From an uncultured Oscillospiraceae bacterium (lineage in GTDB: Bacteria; Bacillota; Clostridia; Oscillospirales; Acutalibacteraceae), in contig URPQ01000056.1 of assembly GCA_900549755.1 (NCBI GenBank), forward strand, positions 1 to 12,946: a stretch of 12,946 bases of DNA, in the 5' to 3' direction. The position numbers were made by a program, and so were the translations under genes. Each line of letters begins with the position of its first letter. Position 1 is the first letter of the stretch. Positions 7,001-12,889 of the stretch are shown piece by piece. The notes beneath the pieces were generated by a model, which did not search any database, was not told the origin of the DNA, and was given only the letters and a program-made list of their open reading frames with translations.

Positions 7001-7071
7001 ATTGTCTCTTTCTAATCAGAGGAAGACTTGTTTTTTTAATATTTTTAATGCGACAGTTTCATTTACTGATT

Positions 7072-9441
7072 TTACACAATACCACCATATCCGTCTCTAA
7101 TAAATTTTTGCTTTATTAAATGCTGAAATTCTTTATCACCTATTTTACAGGTTAAAAGATATTCTATATTCCAAATATCATAACCGTCATCGGTTTTTTC
7201 TGTTACACTGTCGTCAATTTCAGAACATGGTATTTCAGCATATACATACGCTATCGGTTCATCCGTTGTCCCGTTATATTTTCTTGTCAGTTCGCTTAAT
7301 ACATACCCATAGTTATCGTCTGAGGGGTCTGCCTCATTCTCTTTAAAAACTTTACGAACATCTTTATTGCTTGAACATTTATCGGTAATTTTGCATTCTA
7401 TTCCGTTGATTTTTACCCAATCTATCCTGATATAATCTACTTTATCCTTTGCATTTGACTCATTACCAAATATCCAAGCCATATAATTTGGCATACACGC
7501 CACATTATCGACATATAAATTATAGTTCAACTTTTCATTACGGTTTTCTTCAGCATTGGTAGCTTTAGAAGAATTACTCTTCGTTGTTTCTGTTTTTGAA
7601 CCAGCAGATGTGGTATTATTCCGACTACTGCCGCTATTGCCAGCTTGATTGCCGCTTTCCTCATCATCGGTAGGATGCGTGCACTTATCTATCCAGCCTT
7701 TTTTTGATTCCCAGTGATATGTGCTTACCACGCTTGATTTTTTCCAACCGTCTTCAATGTCATAGGCTTTCCATTCGGCGGAAAAGCCCAATGCGTTAAG
7801 CACGGTTTTTTTATCCCCCGCAAATTTAAGCGTAACTATGGGTGCATACGCCTTAACATCAACGCACGGTATTTCGGTGCTGCCCTGCTCCGCGCTTATT
7901 TCGGCTTTTGCTCCCATTCCTATCAATGCCTGTATATCAAAGAAATCCATTCCTAAAATAGACAATACGGCTTTCGGTCCTACCTGTGCGGTCAATTTCC
8001 CTGTTACGGTCGCCTTGTTTTTTACATCGGTGTTATTGACCTGTTTCAGCCCTTTTTCGTATATATATGATGTAGTATTTCTTATTTCGCTTTTTACGGA
8101 TATTTCACCGTTTGCACCGATTGAAAGCACAAATACGCATTTCACCGAAAGTCCGCTTACCCCTATCGGAATTCTGGCGGTAAGAACATCTATATCATCG
8201 TCTATTTTCCCTTTTACCGACAAATTGACGCTTGCTTTGAAGTTCACCTTTGTTTCGCAGCGGTTCACCCCGACCTTAATGCCGGCTATCTTCTTGTAAT
8301 CAACGTCGTTATCCAGTGATATATCCGAAAGACTTATCTTTCCCTTGATCTCATAGCCCGCCTTATACTTTTCGGTATAGAGGTTTCTGCCGTCAAATTT
8401 AAAATCGCTTGCTTTTTCGGGCGACTTTGCGTCCGAATAGCTCCCTTTAAGAGAACCCCACTTTTCGTCAAGCGAAAGCTGTCCCTTTGTCAGATTAAGC
8501 ACAATATCAAATGACGCTTTACCGTCGGACGCTAATTCGGTATAAGAATTGTTGTTGCTTTGAGCGGTCAACAGCGTCGGTGCAGCGCTCGCCCCCTCGG
8601 TGCGGCTTGTGTTTTCAACTGCCGAATATTCCCCGACGGTAACGCCCGCCGCGGGGGTAAAATCCGTACTGTTAAGTTTGGTTCTTTTAGATACCTTTAT
8701 TTCATCGAAAACCTCGTCAATATTTGCTTCGCCGAGGGTTACGGTATTTCCCGAAACCGAAGCGACCTTTCTTGCAAGACCCGCCGGATATTCCGCGCTC
8801 GGCGGAAGAATTATAACGGAATCCTTTTTAATGTCCTTAACATCCGAAAGAACCGCCGATGAATCGGTATATTCTGCCTTTGAGTTACGCAGATCCGTAA
8901 CGCCTTCGGCAAGCTTTATCCTTTCCTTTTCAAATAACGGCTTGTTCAGCAGCAACTCAGTTGAATTTTTCAGAGCTTTTTCGGCGTCAGCCTGTGTAAG
9001 CATTTTTTTATCGGAAATTTCGGTAAGTATCTTTTCCTTTGCAAACTTCAACAACTCTTTTTCGCTGAGTTCTTTATCCGTTTTCAAATAATCCGAAACC
9101 GTGCTTTTTCCTATTGCGTTTATGCAGTTAAGTGCCGCCTCCTTAAAAGAAACCGAAGAATTTGCGTTAAACTGCTTTTCATCGGAAATAATTCCCAGTT
9201 CCACACATTCCTGAATCTTGCCGAAAAGCTCGTTTTCTTTGGAAACATCGGAAAAATACGGGTCTTCCGTTTTACTGTTTTGAATGTAAAAGCTGTCGGA
9301 CAGCATTTCTATCCATTTCAGTCGGGTCAATTCTCCCTTTGCGGCGGTGCTGACGGTCTTTTTACCGCAGCCGCACACACAGCTCAATATACATATTGCC
9401 GCAAGAAAAAGCGCCGTTGCTTTTAAAATTTTATTTTTCAT
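7072..9441 (-). CDS. large secreted lipoprotein with an SLH-like N-terminal domain; function unknown
   Basis: A 789-residue protein. Residues 1-20 are a signal peptide (MKNKILK, then a hydrophobic run) followed by Cys at 21, 23 and 25; C25 (VCGC) or C21 (ILSC) is the likely lipidated residue. Residues about 36-112 look like an S-layer homology repeat (TRLKWIEML, DPYFSDV, ELGII, FNANSSVSFKEAA), with a degenerate second one to about 170. Residues about 195-590 are strand-rich with alternating polar/hydrophobic stretches and no family I recognise. Residues 594-636 form a Ser/Thr/Asn-rich linker and 637-789 a separate C-terminal domain. GAGGTG precedes the ATG by 8 bases. I see no convincing minus-strand promoter upstream in the present arrangement; the 32-bp repeat pair at 9459-9636 suggests promoter inversion. 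The last 600 bases are AT-richer than the rest, suggesting a recombined C-terminus. Catalytic function is not indicated. Confidence 0.82.
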   Translation of the reverse strand: MKNKILKATALFLAAICILSCVCGCGKKTVSTAAKGELTRLKWIEMLSDSFYIQNSKTEDPYFSDVSKENELFGKIQECVELGIISDEKQFNANSSVSFKEAALNCINAIGKSTVSDYLKTDKELSEKELLKFAKEKILTEISDKKMLTQADAEKALKNSTELLLNKPLFEKERIKLAEGVTDLRNSKAEYTDSSAVLSDVKDIKKDSVIILPPSAEYPAGLARKVASVSGNTVTLGEANIDEVFDEIKVSKRTKLNSTDFTPAAGVTVGEYSAVENTSRTEGASAAPTLLTAQSNNNSYTELASDGKASFDIVLNLTKGQLSLDEKWGSLKGSYSDAKSPEKASDFKFDGRNLYTEKYKAGYEIKGKISLSDISLDNDVDYKKIAGIKVGVNRCETKVNFKASVNLSVKGKIDDDIDVLTARIPIGVSGLSVKCVFVLSIGANGEISVKSEIRNTTSYIYEKGLKQVNNTDVKNKATVTGKLTAQVGPKAVLSILGMDFFDIQALIGMGAKAEISAEQGSTEIPCVDVKAYAPIVTLKFAGDKKTVLNALGFSAEWKAYDIEDGWKKSSVVSTYHWESKKGWIDKCTHPTDDEESGNQAGNSGSSRNNTTSAGSKTETTKSNSSKATNAEENRNEKLNYNLYVDNVACMPNYMAWIFGNESNAKDKVDYIRIDWVKINGIECKITDKCSSNKDVRKVFKENEADPSDDNYGYVLSELTRKYNGTTDEPIAYVYAEIPCSEIDDSVTEKTDDGYDIWNIEYLLTCKIGDKEFQHLIKQKFIRDGYGGIV

Positions 9442-9458
9442 TTCCTTATCACCTCATA

Positions 9459-9490
9459 CAATTATCAAAAGGTATACTTTTTGATAATTG
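9459..9490. repeat. 32-bp near-palindrome, copy 1 of an inverted pair
   Basis: A 32-bp dyad centred at 9474.5 with core ATCAAAAGGTATACTTTT. All pairs match except one (G9471/T9478). It matches the reverse complement of copy 2 at 30 of 32 positions and copy 2 read directly at 28 of 32. It sits 18 bp ahead of the lipoprotein start codon. Confidence 0.9.
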
Positions 9491-9561
9491 TGTGGATACA
9501 CTTTTTAAGCCAATTTCGGCAGTTAAAAATAACAAAATTTGAAATTTTTCCCATTAAGGTA

Positions 9562-9590
9562 TTGTTTTTTAGGACACAATGTGATATATT
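9562..9590 (+). promoter_or_regulatory. candidate promoter inside the repeat-flanked segment, pointing away from the lipoprotein gene
   Basis: Plus strand: -35 TTGTTT (9562-9567, 3/6), 17-bp spacer, -10 TATATT (9585-9590, 5/6) preceded by TGA, an extended -10. The start would be near 9597. As it stands, it transcribes only copy 2 of the 32-bp repeat and then the terminator at 9654-9696, giving about 100 nt with no gene. Confidence 0.5.
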
Positions 9591-9604
9591 TTTAAACAGA
9601 GTAT

Positions 9605-9636
9605 CAACTATCAAAAAGTATACCTTTTGATAGTTG
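9605..9636. repeat. 32-bp near-palindrome, copy 2 of an inverted pair
   Basis: Centred at 9620.5, 146 bp from copy 1, with core ATCAAAAAGTATACCTTTT. It has one mismatched pair (A9617/C9624) at the same place as in copy 1. Where copy 1 has T-A in the outer arm, copy 2 has C-G, so both arms changed together. Confidence 0.9.
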
Positions 9637-9653
9637 AATTATAATGCAAGCAC

Positions 9654-9696
9654 AAAAAGCAACCCGTCAGAGTTTAAAAACGGCGGGTTGCTTTTT
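9654..9696. terminator. strong bidirectional terminator
   Basis: A 15-bp stem (9654-9668 with 9682-9696, one G-T pair) with a 13-base loop; the arms begin AAAAA and end TTTTT, so U tracts are available on both strands. On the minus strand it ends the GatD-like/epimerase operon about 125 bases past the epimerase stop. On the plus strand it stops transcripts from the promoter at 9562-9590. Confidence 0.85.
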
Positions 9697-9820
9697 CGTC
9701 TCTAAAATATTTTATTTGCCTATAAATCTCTCGCCTCCCTCTGACGAGAATAGCAGCTTTACTCACATTGTGATGAGTCATACCAAACACTGAGGGCAGC
9801 GGTTTGTGCAAACCATAGCT
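9697..9820 (-). other. 3' untranslated region of the epimerase gene with small hairpins
   Basis: There is no open reading frame with a ribosome binding site. Read on the minus strand it holds three short potential hairpins: GGTTTGCACAAACC, CTCATCACAATGTGAG, and CTCG...CGAG around GTCAGAGGGAGG. I do not recognise a known RNA family. Together with the upstream repeats it completes the 379-base gene-free stretch 9442-9820. Confidence 0.35.
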
Positions 9821-10489
9821 TCATCTATCTATAATCCCGCGTAATTTCTCAATATTTTCTTTAATTGTTCCGTCCTTTGAAAATACGCCCGAGGTTCCCG
9901 ATACAAAAATATTCGCCCCCATTTCATTCATAAGCGCCGCATTGTGGAAGCTTACGTTCCCGTCAACCTCAATTTCAATATTTTCATAGCCCTTTTCATC
10001 AAGATATTCTCTGAGGCTTTTAATTTTTGCAAGGGCAGAGCCTATAAGCTTTTGACCCGCAAAGCCGGGGTCAACGGTCATAACAAGCACCGCGTCAATA
10101 TCGTCCAAAATATTTTCAAGCGCACATATCGGCGTGCCGGGATTAAGCGCCGCTAAAGCCTTGCAGCCCTTAGCTTTAACCGCCGCAACCGCTTTGTGAA
10201 TGTGCGGGGTTGATTCGCAGTGCACCGCCACATAATCGTTTGGCGATAATTGAAACCAATCAAGCTTACTTTCGGGATTTTCCACCATTAGGTGAATATC
10301 AAGCGGAATGGCTGTATTGGCTTTAAGTATTTTCACAAAATCCGTGCCCAAAGTGTAATTCGGCACAAAGCAGCCGTCCATAATATCAATATGAAGCATA
10401 TCAATTTTATTTTCTTCAAACTGCCTTATGCAATTTTTCAAATCAAAAAAATCGGCGCACATAACCGAAGGGGAAATTTTCTTTTTCAT
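9821..10489 (-). CDS. ribulose-/allulose-phosphate 3-epimerase family protein
   Basis: A 222-residue TIM-barrel epimerase, of full length. Metal and catalytic residues are present: H33 and D35 in HIDIMDG, H66 in HLMV, and D176 in EIEVDG; the flexible phosphate loop MTVDPGFAGQ (137-146) and the SGTSGVF phosphate site (197-203) are intact. SPSVMCADF at the start, MTVDPGFAGQ, and GTSGVF resemble E. coli AlsE (D-allulose-6-phosphate 3-epimerase) more than typical Rpe (usually PSLLSADF, MTVNPGFGGQ), so the substrate is uncertain. It follows the GatD-like gene by 18 bases with GGGAG at the preceding stop, and the pair is presumably cotranscribed. A dehydrogenase making a ketose phosphate followed by a 3-epimerase would move a polyol phosphate toward the pentose-phosphate or hexose-phosphate pool. 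Confidence 0.88.
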   Translation of the reverse strand: MKKKISPSVMCADFFDLKNCIRQFEENKIDMLHIDIMDGCFVPNYTLGTDFVKILKANTAIPLDIHLMVENPESKLDWFQLSPNDYVAVHCESTPHIHKAVAAVKAKGCKALAALNPGTPICALENILDDIDAVLVMTVDPGFAGQKLIGSALAKIKSLREYLDEKGYENIEIEVDGNVSFHNAALMNEMGANIFVSGTSGVFSKDGTIKENIEKLRGIIDR

Positions 10490-10507
10490 ATTGTCTGCTG
10501 TCTCCCG

Positions 10508-11506
10508 TCAGTTCATATTTAAAATGACCTTATTGTAAAATTCCGTTTTGTTTTTCATCATTTCAAAAGCGGCGTTACATTCCGAAAGCGGGAATTTGTG
10601 CGTAATAAGCGCCTTAACGTTAAGCCTGCCGTCAGACATTGCCTTTATGCTTTCCCGCCAGTCGTTCACGGTATCGTTATAAGAGGAATTCCAGGTGCCG
10701 TTTATGCACAGCTCCTTACGGAGAATGTGCCAATATGTATTTTGCGACATTGTAATTTCGCCCGCCGGGTTTCCCATAAGCACCATTCTGCCGTGCGGCT
10801 TTACCGCTTCAAGGCATTTTTGCAGAGCGTCGGAATACCCCGTTCCCTCAAGCGCGCAATCGGCAGCAATGCCGCTTTCGTACTCATAAAAGCCAAGTGT
10901 TTTCGCAAATTCAAGCTTTCGGTTGTCAATATCGGTATAATATACCCTCTTTGCGCCGAAAAGCACAGCCCACTGCCCCGCTATAAGACCTATAGGACCC
11001 GCGCCCGATATAAAAAGGGTCTCTCCCTTTGATATTTCAAGCTTTCCCACCGCGTGCCTCGCAACCGACACAGGCTCGCACATTGCCCCCTCGTCATAGC
11101 TTAAATTCGGCGGCATTTTTACAATATTCCACCGCTTAACCGCAATGTATTCGGTCATTCCGCCATCGCGCCTTGAACCGTAATAATCGTAATTTTCGCA
11201 GGTGGCATAGTCGCCGTTTTTGCAGCTTTTACACTTAAAGCAGGGCAAAAGCGGAAATACGCATACATTTTCGTTTGTAAGCCTTTCAAGCGGGTCAAAC
11301 ACCACCCTGCCCGAAAACTCGTGCCCTATTACCGTGGGAAAGGTGTATGTGCCTTTAACATACACCCTGCCAAGATCACTGCCGCAAATTCCGCAGCTTT
11401 TCACCTGCACTATAACCTCATCGCCGCCATATTCGGGAAAAGCCGCGTCCTCATACCGTAAATCACCTATACCGTATAATTTTGCGCATTTAACGGTACG
11501 TTTCAT
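10508..11506 (-). CDS. zinc-dependent medium-chain dehydrogenase, polyol-phosphate (GatD-like)
   Basis: A 332-residue MDR-family dehydrogenase. The catalytic zinc site is C41 (CGSD), H62 and E63 (GHEFSG); the structural zinc site is C89, C92, C95 and C103. The Rossmann motif GAGPIG (168-173) with an Asp-rich strand end (YTDID, 190-194) suggests NAD. YYGSRRDGGMTEY (108-120) and GTWNSSY near residue 270 are hallmarks I recall from galactitol-1-phosphate 5-dehydrogenases and relatives. The expected reaction is NAD-dependent oxidation of a sugar-alcohol phosphate to a ketose phosphate, passed on to the epimerase encoded next. The exact substrate (galactitol-1-P, ribitol-5-P, arabitol-P) cannot be read from sequence. 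AGAGGG lies 9 bases before the ATG. It is the first gene of the operon and divergent from a DeoR regulator. Confidence 0.85.
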   Translation of the reverse strand: MKRTVKCAKLYGIGDLRYEDAAFPEYGGDEVIVQVKSCGICGSDLGRVYVKGTYTFPTVIGHEFSGRVVFDPLERLTNENVCVFPLLPCFKCKSCKNGDYATCENYDYYGSRRDGGMTEYIAVKRWNIVKMPPNLSYDEGAMCEPVSVARHAVGKLEISKGETLFISGAGPIGLIAGQWAVLFGAKRVYYTDIDNRKLEFAKTLGFYEYESGIAADCALEGTGYSDALQKCLEAVKPHGRMVLMGNPAGEITMSQNTYWHILRKELCINGTWNSSYNDTVNDWRESIKAMSDGRLNVKALITHKFPLSECNAAFEMMKNKTEFYNKVILNMN

Positions 11507-11535
11507 ATTTTTTTGCCCTCTTTACAATAGTTTTG

Positions 11536-11610
11536 TTATGTGATAAAATTATAATCAAATATGCGCATTTTCGCAATAAACGGCGCAAATATTGATTAAC
11601 AATCACATAA
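11536..11610. promoter_or_regulatory. large nested dyad between divergent genes, probable DeoR-family operator
   Basis: The outer arms TTATGTGAT (11536-11544) and ATCACATAA (11602-11610) are perfect inverted repeats. Inside them TAATCAAATATGCGC (11552-11566) opposes GCGCAAATATTGATTA (11583-11598) with a one-base shift. The dyad covers both divergent promoters, so one bound regulator could control both directions. Confidence 0.65.
11548..11576 (-). promoter_or_regulatory. promoter of the GatD-like/epimerase operon
   Basis: Minus strand: -35 TTGCGA (11571-11576, 4/6), 17-bp spacer, perfect -10 TATAAT (11548-11553). The spacer is largely occupied by the inner left arm of the dyad. Confidence 0.7.
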
Positions 11611-11621
11611 ACGATTATAAA
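11592..11621 (+). promoter_or_regulatory. promoter of the DeoR-family regulator gene
   Basis: Plus strand: -35 TTGATT (11592-11597, 4/6), 18-bp spacer, -10 TATAAA (11616-11621, 5/6). The -35 lies in the inner right arm and the spacer holds the outer right arm of the dyad, consistent with autoregulation. Confidence 0.55.
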
Positions 11622-11658
11622 TAAGCATATATGAAACAAAACGAAAGCAGGTAAATAA

Positions 11659-12360
11659 ATGTACGGCATAGAGCGTCAGGAAAAAATACTAAGCCTATTA
11701 TCGGAAAATGTAAGCATAAGCGTTGCTAAGCTTTCAAAGCTTCTTTATGTAAGCCAACCCACCGTCAGGCGCGATTTAAACGAGCTGGAGCGGCAAAAAA
11801 AGGTGATACGAACGCACGGCGGGGTAGTAATAAGAAACGCCCCCGATAACGAAATACCCCTTTTATGGCGGGAGGAGCAAAACAACGCATCAAAAAAGAA
11901 AATAGCGGAAAAAGCCGCAGAGTATATACATAACGGAGATATTATTTTTATGGACGCTTCTTCAACCGTTTCTTACATAATACCGCATTTAAAGGCTTAT
12001 AGCGATATAATAGTCGTTACAAACAGCCCTAAAATATCGCTTAAATTGGGCGAGCAGCGCATAAAAAACTACTGCACGGGCGGGCTGCTGCTTTTTCATT
12101 CAATAGCCTACATAGGCTCGGAAACCGAAAAGTTCATTTCTCAGATAAACGCCGATATATTCTTCTTTTCCAGCCGCGGCTACACCGAGGATGGCTTTAT
12201 AACCGATTCCTCCATAGAAGAATCCTGCGTTAAAAAGGCTATGCTTAAAAACGCCGCCAAAAGCTTTTATTTATGCGACTCAAGCAAGAAAAACCAAAAA
12301 TATATGTATAATATCTGCGCGACGAATGAAGTAACGGTGATTACCGATACCTCCGTTTAA
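11659..12360 (+). CDS. DeoR-family transcriptional regulator of sugar metabolism
   Basis: A 233-residue regulator, slightly shorter than the usual 250. The N-terminal DeoR helix-turn-helix spans about 6-57 (ILSLLSENVSISVAKLSKLLYVSQPTVRRDLNEL is split here across residues 10-43; wing ending RTHGG). The sensor domain has the family landmarks KKIAEKAAEYI (80-90), DASST (99-103), VTNSP (120-124), SSRG (171-174, usually GARG/GASG) and CDSSK (206-210), the pieces that bind a sugar phosphate. AGCAGGT precedes the ATG by 6 bases. Divergence from the GatD-like/epimerase operon and the shared dyad at 11536-11610 make it the probable local repressor, released by a phosphorylated sugar or polyol. A weak terminator follows. 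Confidence 0.9.
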   Translation: MYGIERQEKILSLLSENVSISVAKLSKLLYVSQPTVRRDLNELERQKKVIRTHGGVVIRNAPDNEIPLLWREEQNNASKKKIAEKAAEYIHNGDIIFMDASSTVSYIIPHLKAYSDIIVVTNSPKISLKLGEQRIKNYCTGGLLLFHSIAYIGSETEKFISQINADIFFFSSRGYTEDGFITDSSIEESCVKKAMLKNAAKSFYLCDSSKKNQKYMYNICATNEVTVITDTSV

Positions 12361-12384
12361 GACCCGCTGCAGGGCTTTTAATTT
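12358..12384 (+). terminator. weak terminator after the DeoR-family gene
   Basis: Right at the stop codon, AAG-(A)-CCC pairs with GGG-CTT around a 6-base loop, followed by TTTTAATTT. The stem is short and has a bulge, so termination may be partial and could let transcription run on into the Cys-rich gene. Confidence 0.4.
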
Positions 12385-12411
12385 GCCGTAACACATTTTT
12401 AAATTACGGCA
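12384..12411. promoter_or_regulatory. inverted repeat upstream of the Cys-rich small gene
   Basis: TGCCGTAA (12384-12391) and TTACGGCA (12404-12411) form a perfect 8-bp inverted repeat with a 12-base AT-rich centre, no T run after it. Its place 38 bases ahead of the small gene fits an operator or leader hairpin better than a terminator. Confidence 0.5.
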
Positions 12412-12448
12412 TAGTATGTGATGAAGACAGAAAAAGGAGGTCTTTTGA

Positions 12449-12592
12449 ATGTGTAACAATTGCTTTGGCGGAAACAGCTGCACCTGGATCCTTATCTTAG
12501 TCCTCATACTTGTTTGCTGCGGTGGCTGCGGTTTCGGTTCTTCCAATAACAGCGGCTGCGGTTGCGACAACAACTGCGGTTGCGGCTGCTGA
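12449..12592 (+). CDS. 47-residue Cys-rich, Gly-rich small membrane protein
   Basis: A 48-codon reading frame (ATG 12449, TGA 12590-12592) preceded by a near-perfect AAGGAGG with 8-base spacing, the strongest ribosome binding site in the window. The peptide begins MCNNCFGGNSC, crosses the membrane once (about W13 to C24, WILILVLILVCC), and ends in a Cys/Gly/Asn tail with CGCDNNCGCGC. Eleven of 47 residues are Cys (2, 5, 11, 23, 24, 27, 37, 39, 43, 45, 47). I recall similar tiny proteins in gut Clostridia annotated as chorion-class high-cysteine proteins, with no known function; that recollection is untested. Metal binding, disulfide cross-linking at the surface, or a spore-coat role are possible. 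It may be coexpressed with the DeoR-type gene by readthrough or have its own promoter. Confidence 0.8.
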   Translation: MCNNCFGGNSCTWILILVLILVCCGGCGFGSSNNSGCGCDNNCGCGC

Positions 12593-12604
12593 TTTATCCA
12601 TAAT

Positions 12605-12647
12605 CGGCAGTCAGTGGCTCAAGGCATAGCCTTGAGCCACTGAGCCG
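12605..12647. repeat. long perfect hairpin 3' of the Cys-rich gene
   Basis: A perfect 15-bp stem (12611-12625 with 12629-12643) with an ATA loop, extended past a 2-base bulge by CGGC/GCCG (12605-12608, 12644-12647). No T run follows, so it is not a terminator by itself. It resembles a REP-type palindromic unit or an mRNA-stabilising 3' structure. A second small hairpin (GCCC 12647-12650 with GGGC 12658-12661) follows. Confidence 0.6.
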
Positions 12648-12722
12648 CCCCCAAAAAGGGCAGCTTACAGAGCACGCCTCTTTAGGAGCACCGAGAAGCT
12701 TTGCCGCCTGCATTACTTCCAC

Positions 12723-12748
12723 GGGCGCCCCGAAAGGGGTGCTTTTTT
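12723..12748 (+). terminator. strong terminator downstream of the Cys-rich gene
   Basis: Stem GCGCCCC (12725-12731) and GGGGTGC (12736-12742) with a GAAA tetraloop, one G-T pair, then six T (12743-12748). It ends plus-strand transcription about 150 bases after the Cys-rich gene. Confidence 0.9.
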
Positions 12749-12821
12749 CAATCGTATACAATCAGGGAAGAGTATATGAAGTTTTGGCTTTATCTTGTAG
12801 TTTGCGAATATCCGTAAAATC

Positions 12822-12863
12822 AAAAAAACCCTTTGAGAAAAGGATTTCTCCTCTCTCAAAGGG
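12822..12863 (-). terminator. terminator of the minus-strand gene entering from the right
   Basis: A 10-bp stem CCCTTTGAGA (12829-12838) with TCTCAAAGGG (12854-12863), continued past a small internal loop by AGGA/TCCT. On the minus strand it runs into seven T (12822-12828). It sits 27 bases past the stop of the partial gene. The DNA from 12749 to 12821 holds nothing I can call. Confidence 0.88.
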
Positions 12864-12889
12864 CAAGTTGGCAAACTGGAATTTTCAAA

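Noticed and set aside
8560..9091. Two long overlapping plus-strand frames opposite the lipoprotein gene
   Set aside because: No ribosome binding site or promoter is seen, and the opposite strand has a signal peptide, lipobox and terminator that mark the true gene.
9459..9636. MITE or small insertion element bounded by the 32-bp repeats
   Set aside because: No target-site duplication is seen outside the repeats, and each end is itself a near-palindrome, which is unlike typical terminal inverted repeats of such elements.
9697..9820. Possible self-cleaving or riboswitch RNA in the 3' region of the epimerase gene
   Set aside because: CTGACGA on the plus strand resembles part of the hammerhead core, but the matching GAAA and stem II are absent, and no known riboswitch core is recognised.
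11631..11654. Seven-codon upstream frame (MKQNESR) just before the DeoR-family start
   Set aside because: It has no ribosome binding site of its own and no amino-acid bias suggesting attenuation; its stop merely overlaps the regulator's ribosome binding site.
12776..12817. Thirteen-residue hydrophobic frame MKFWLYLVVCEYP
   Set aside because: GGGAAG precedes it, but it is very short, has no clear promoter after the strong terminator at 12748, and could easily arise by chance.
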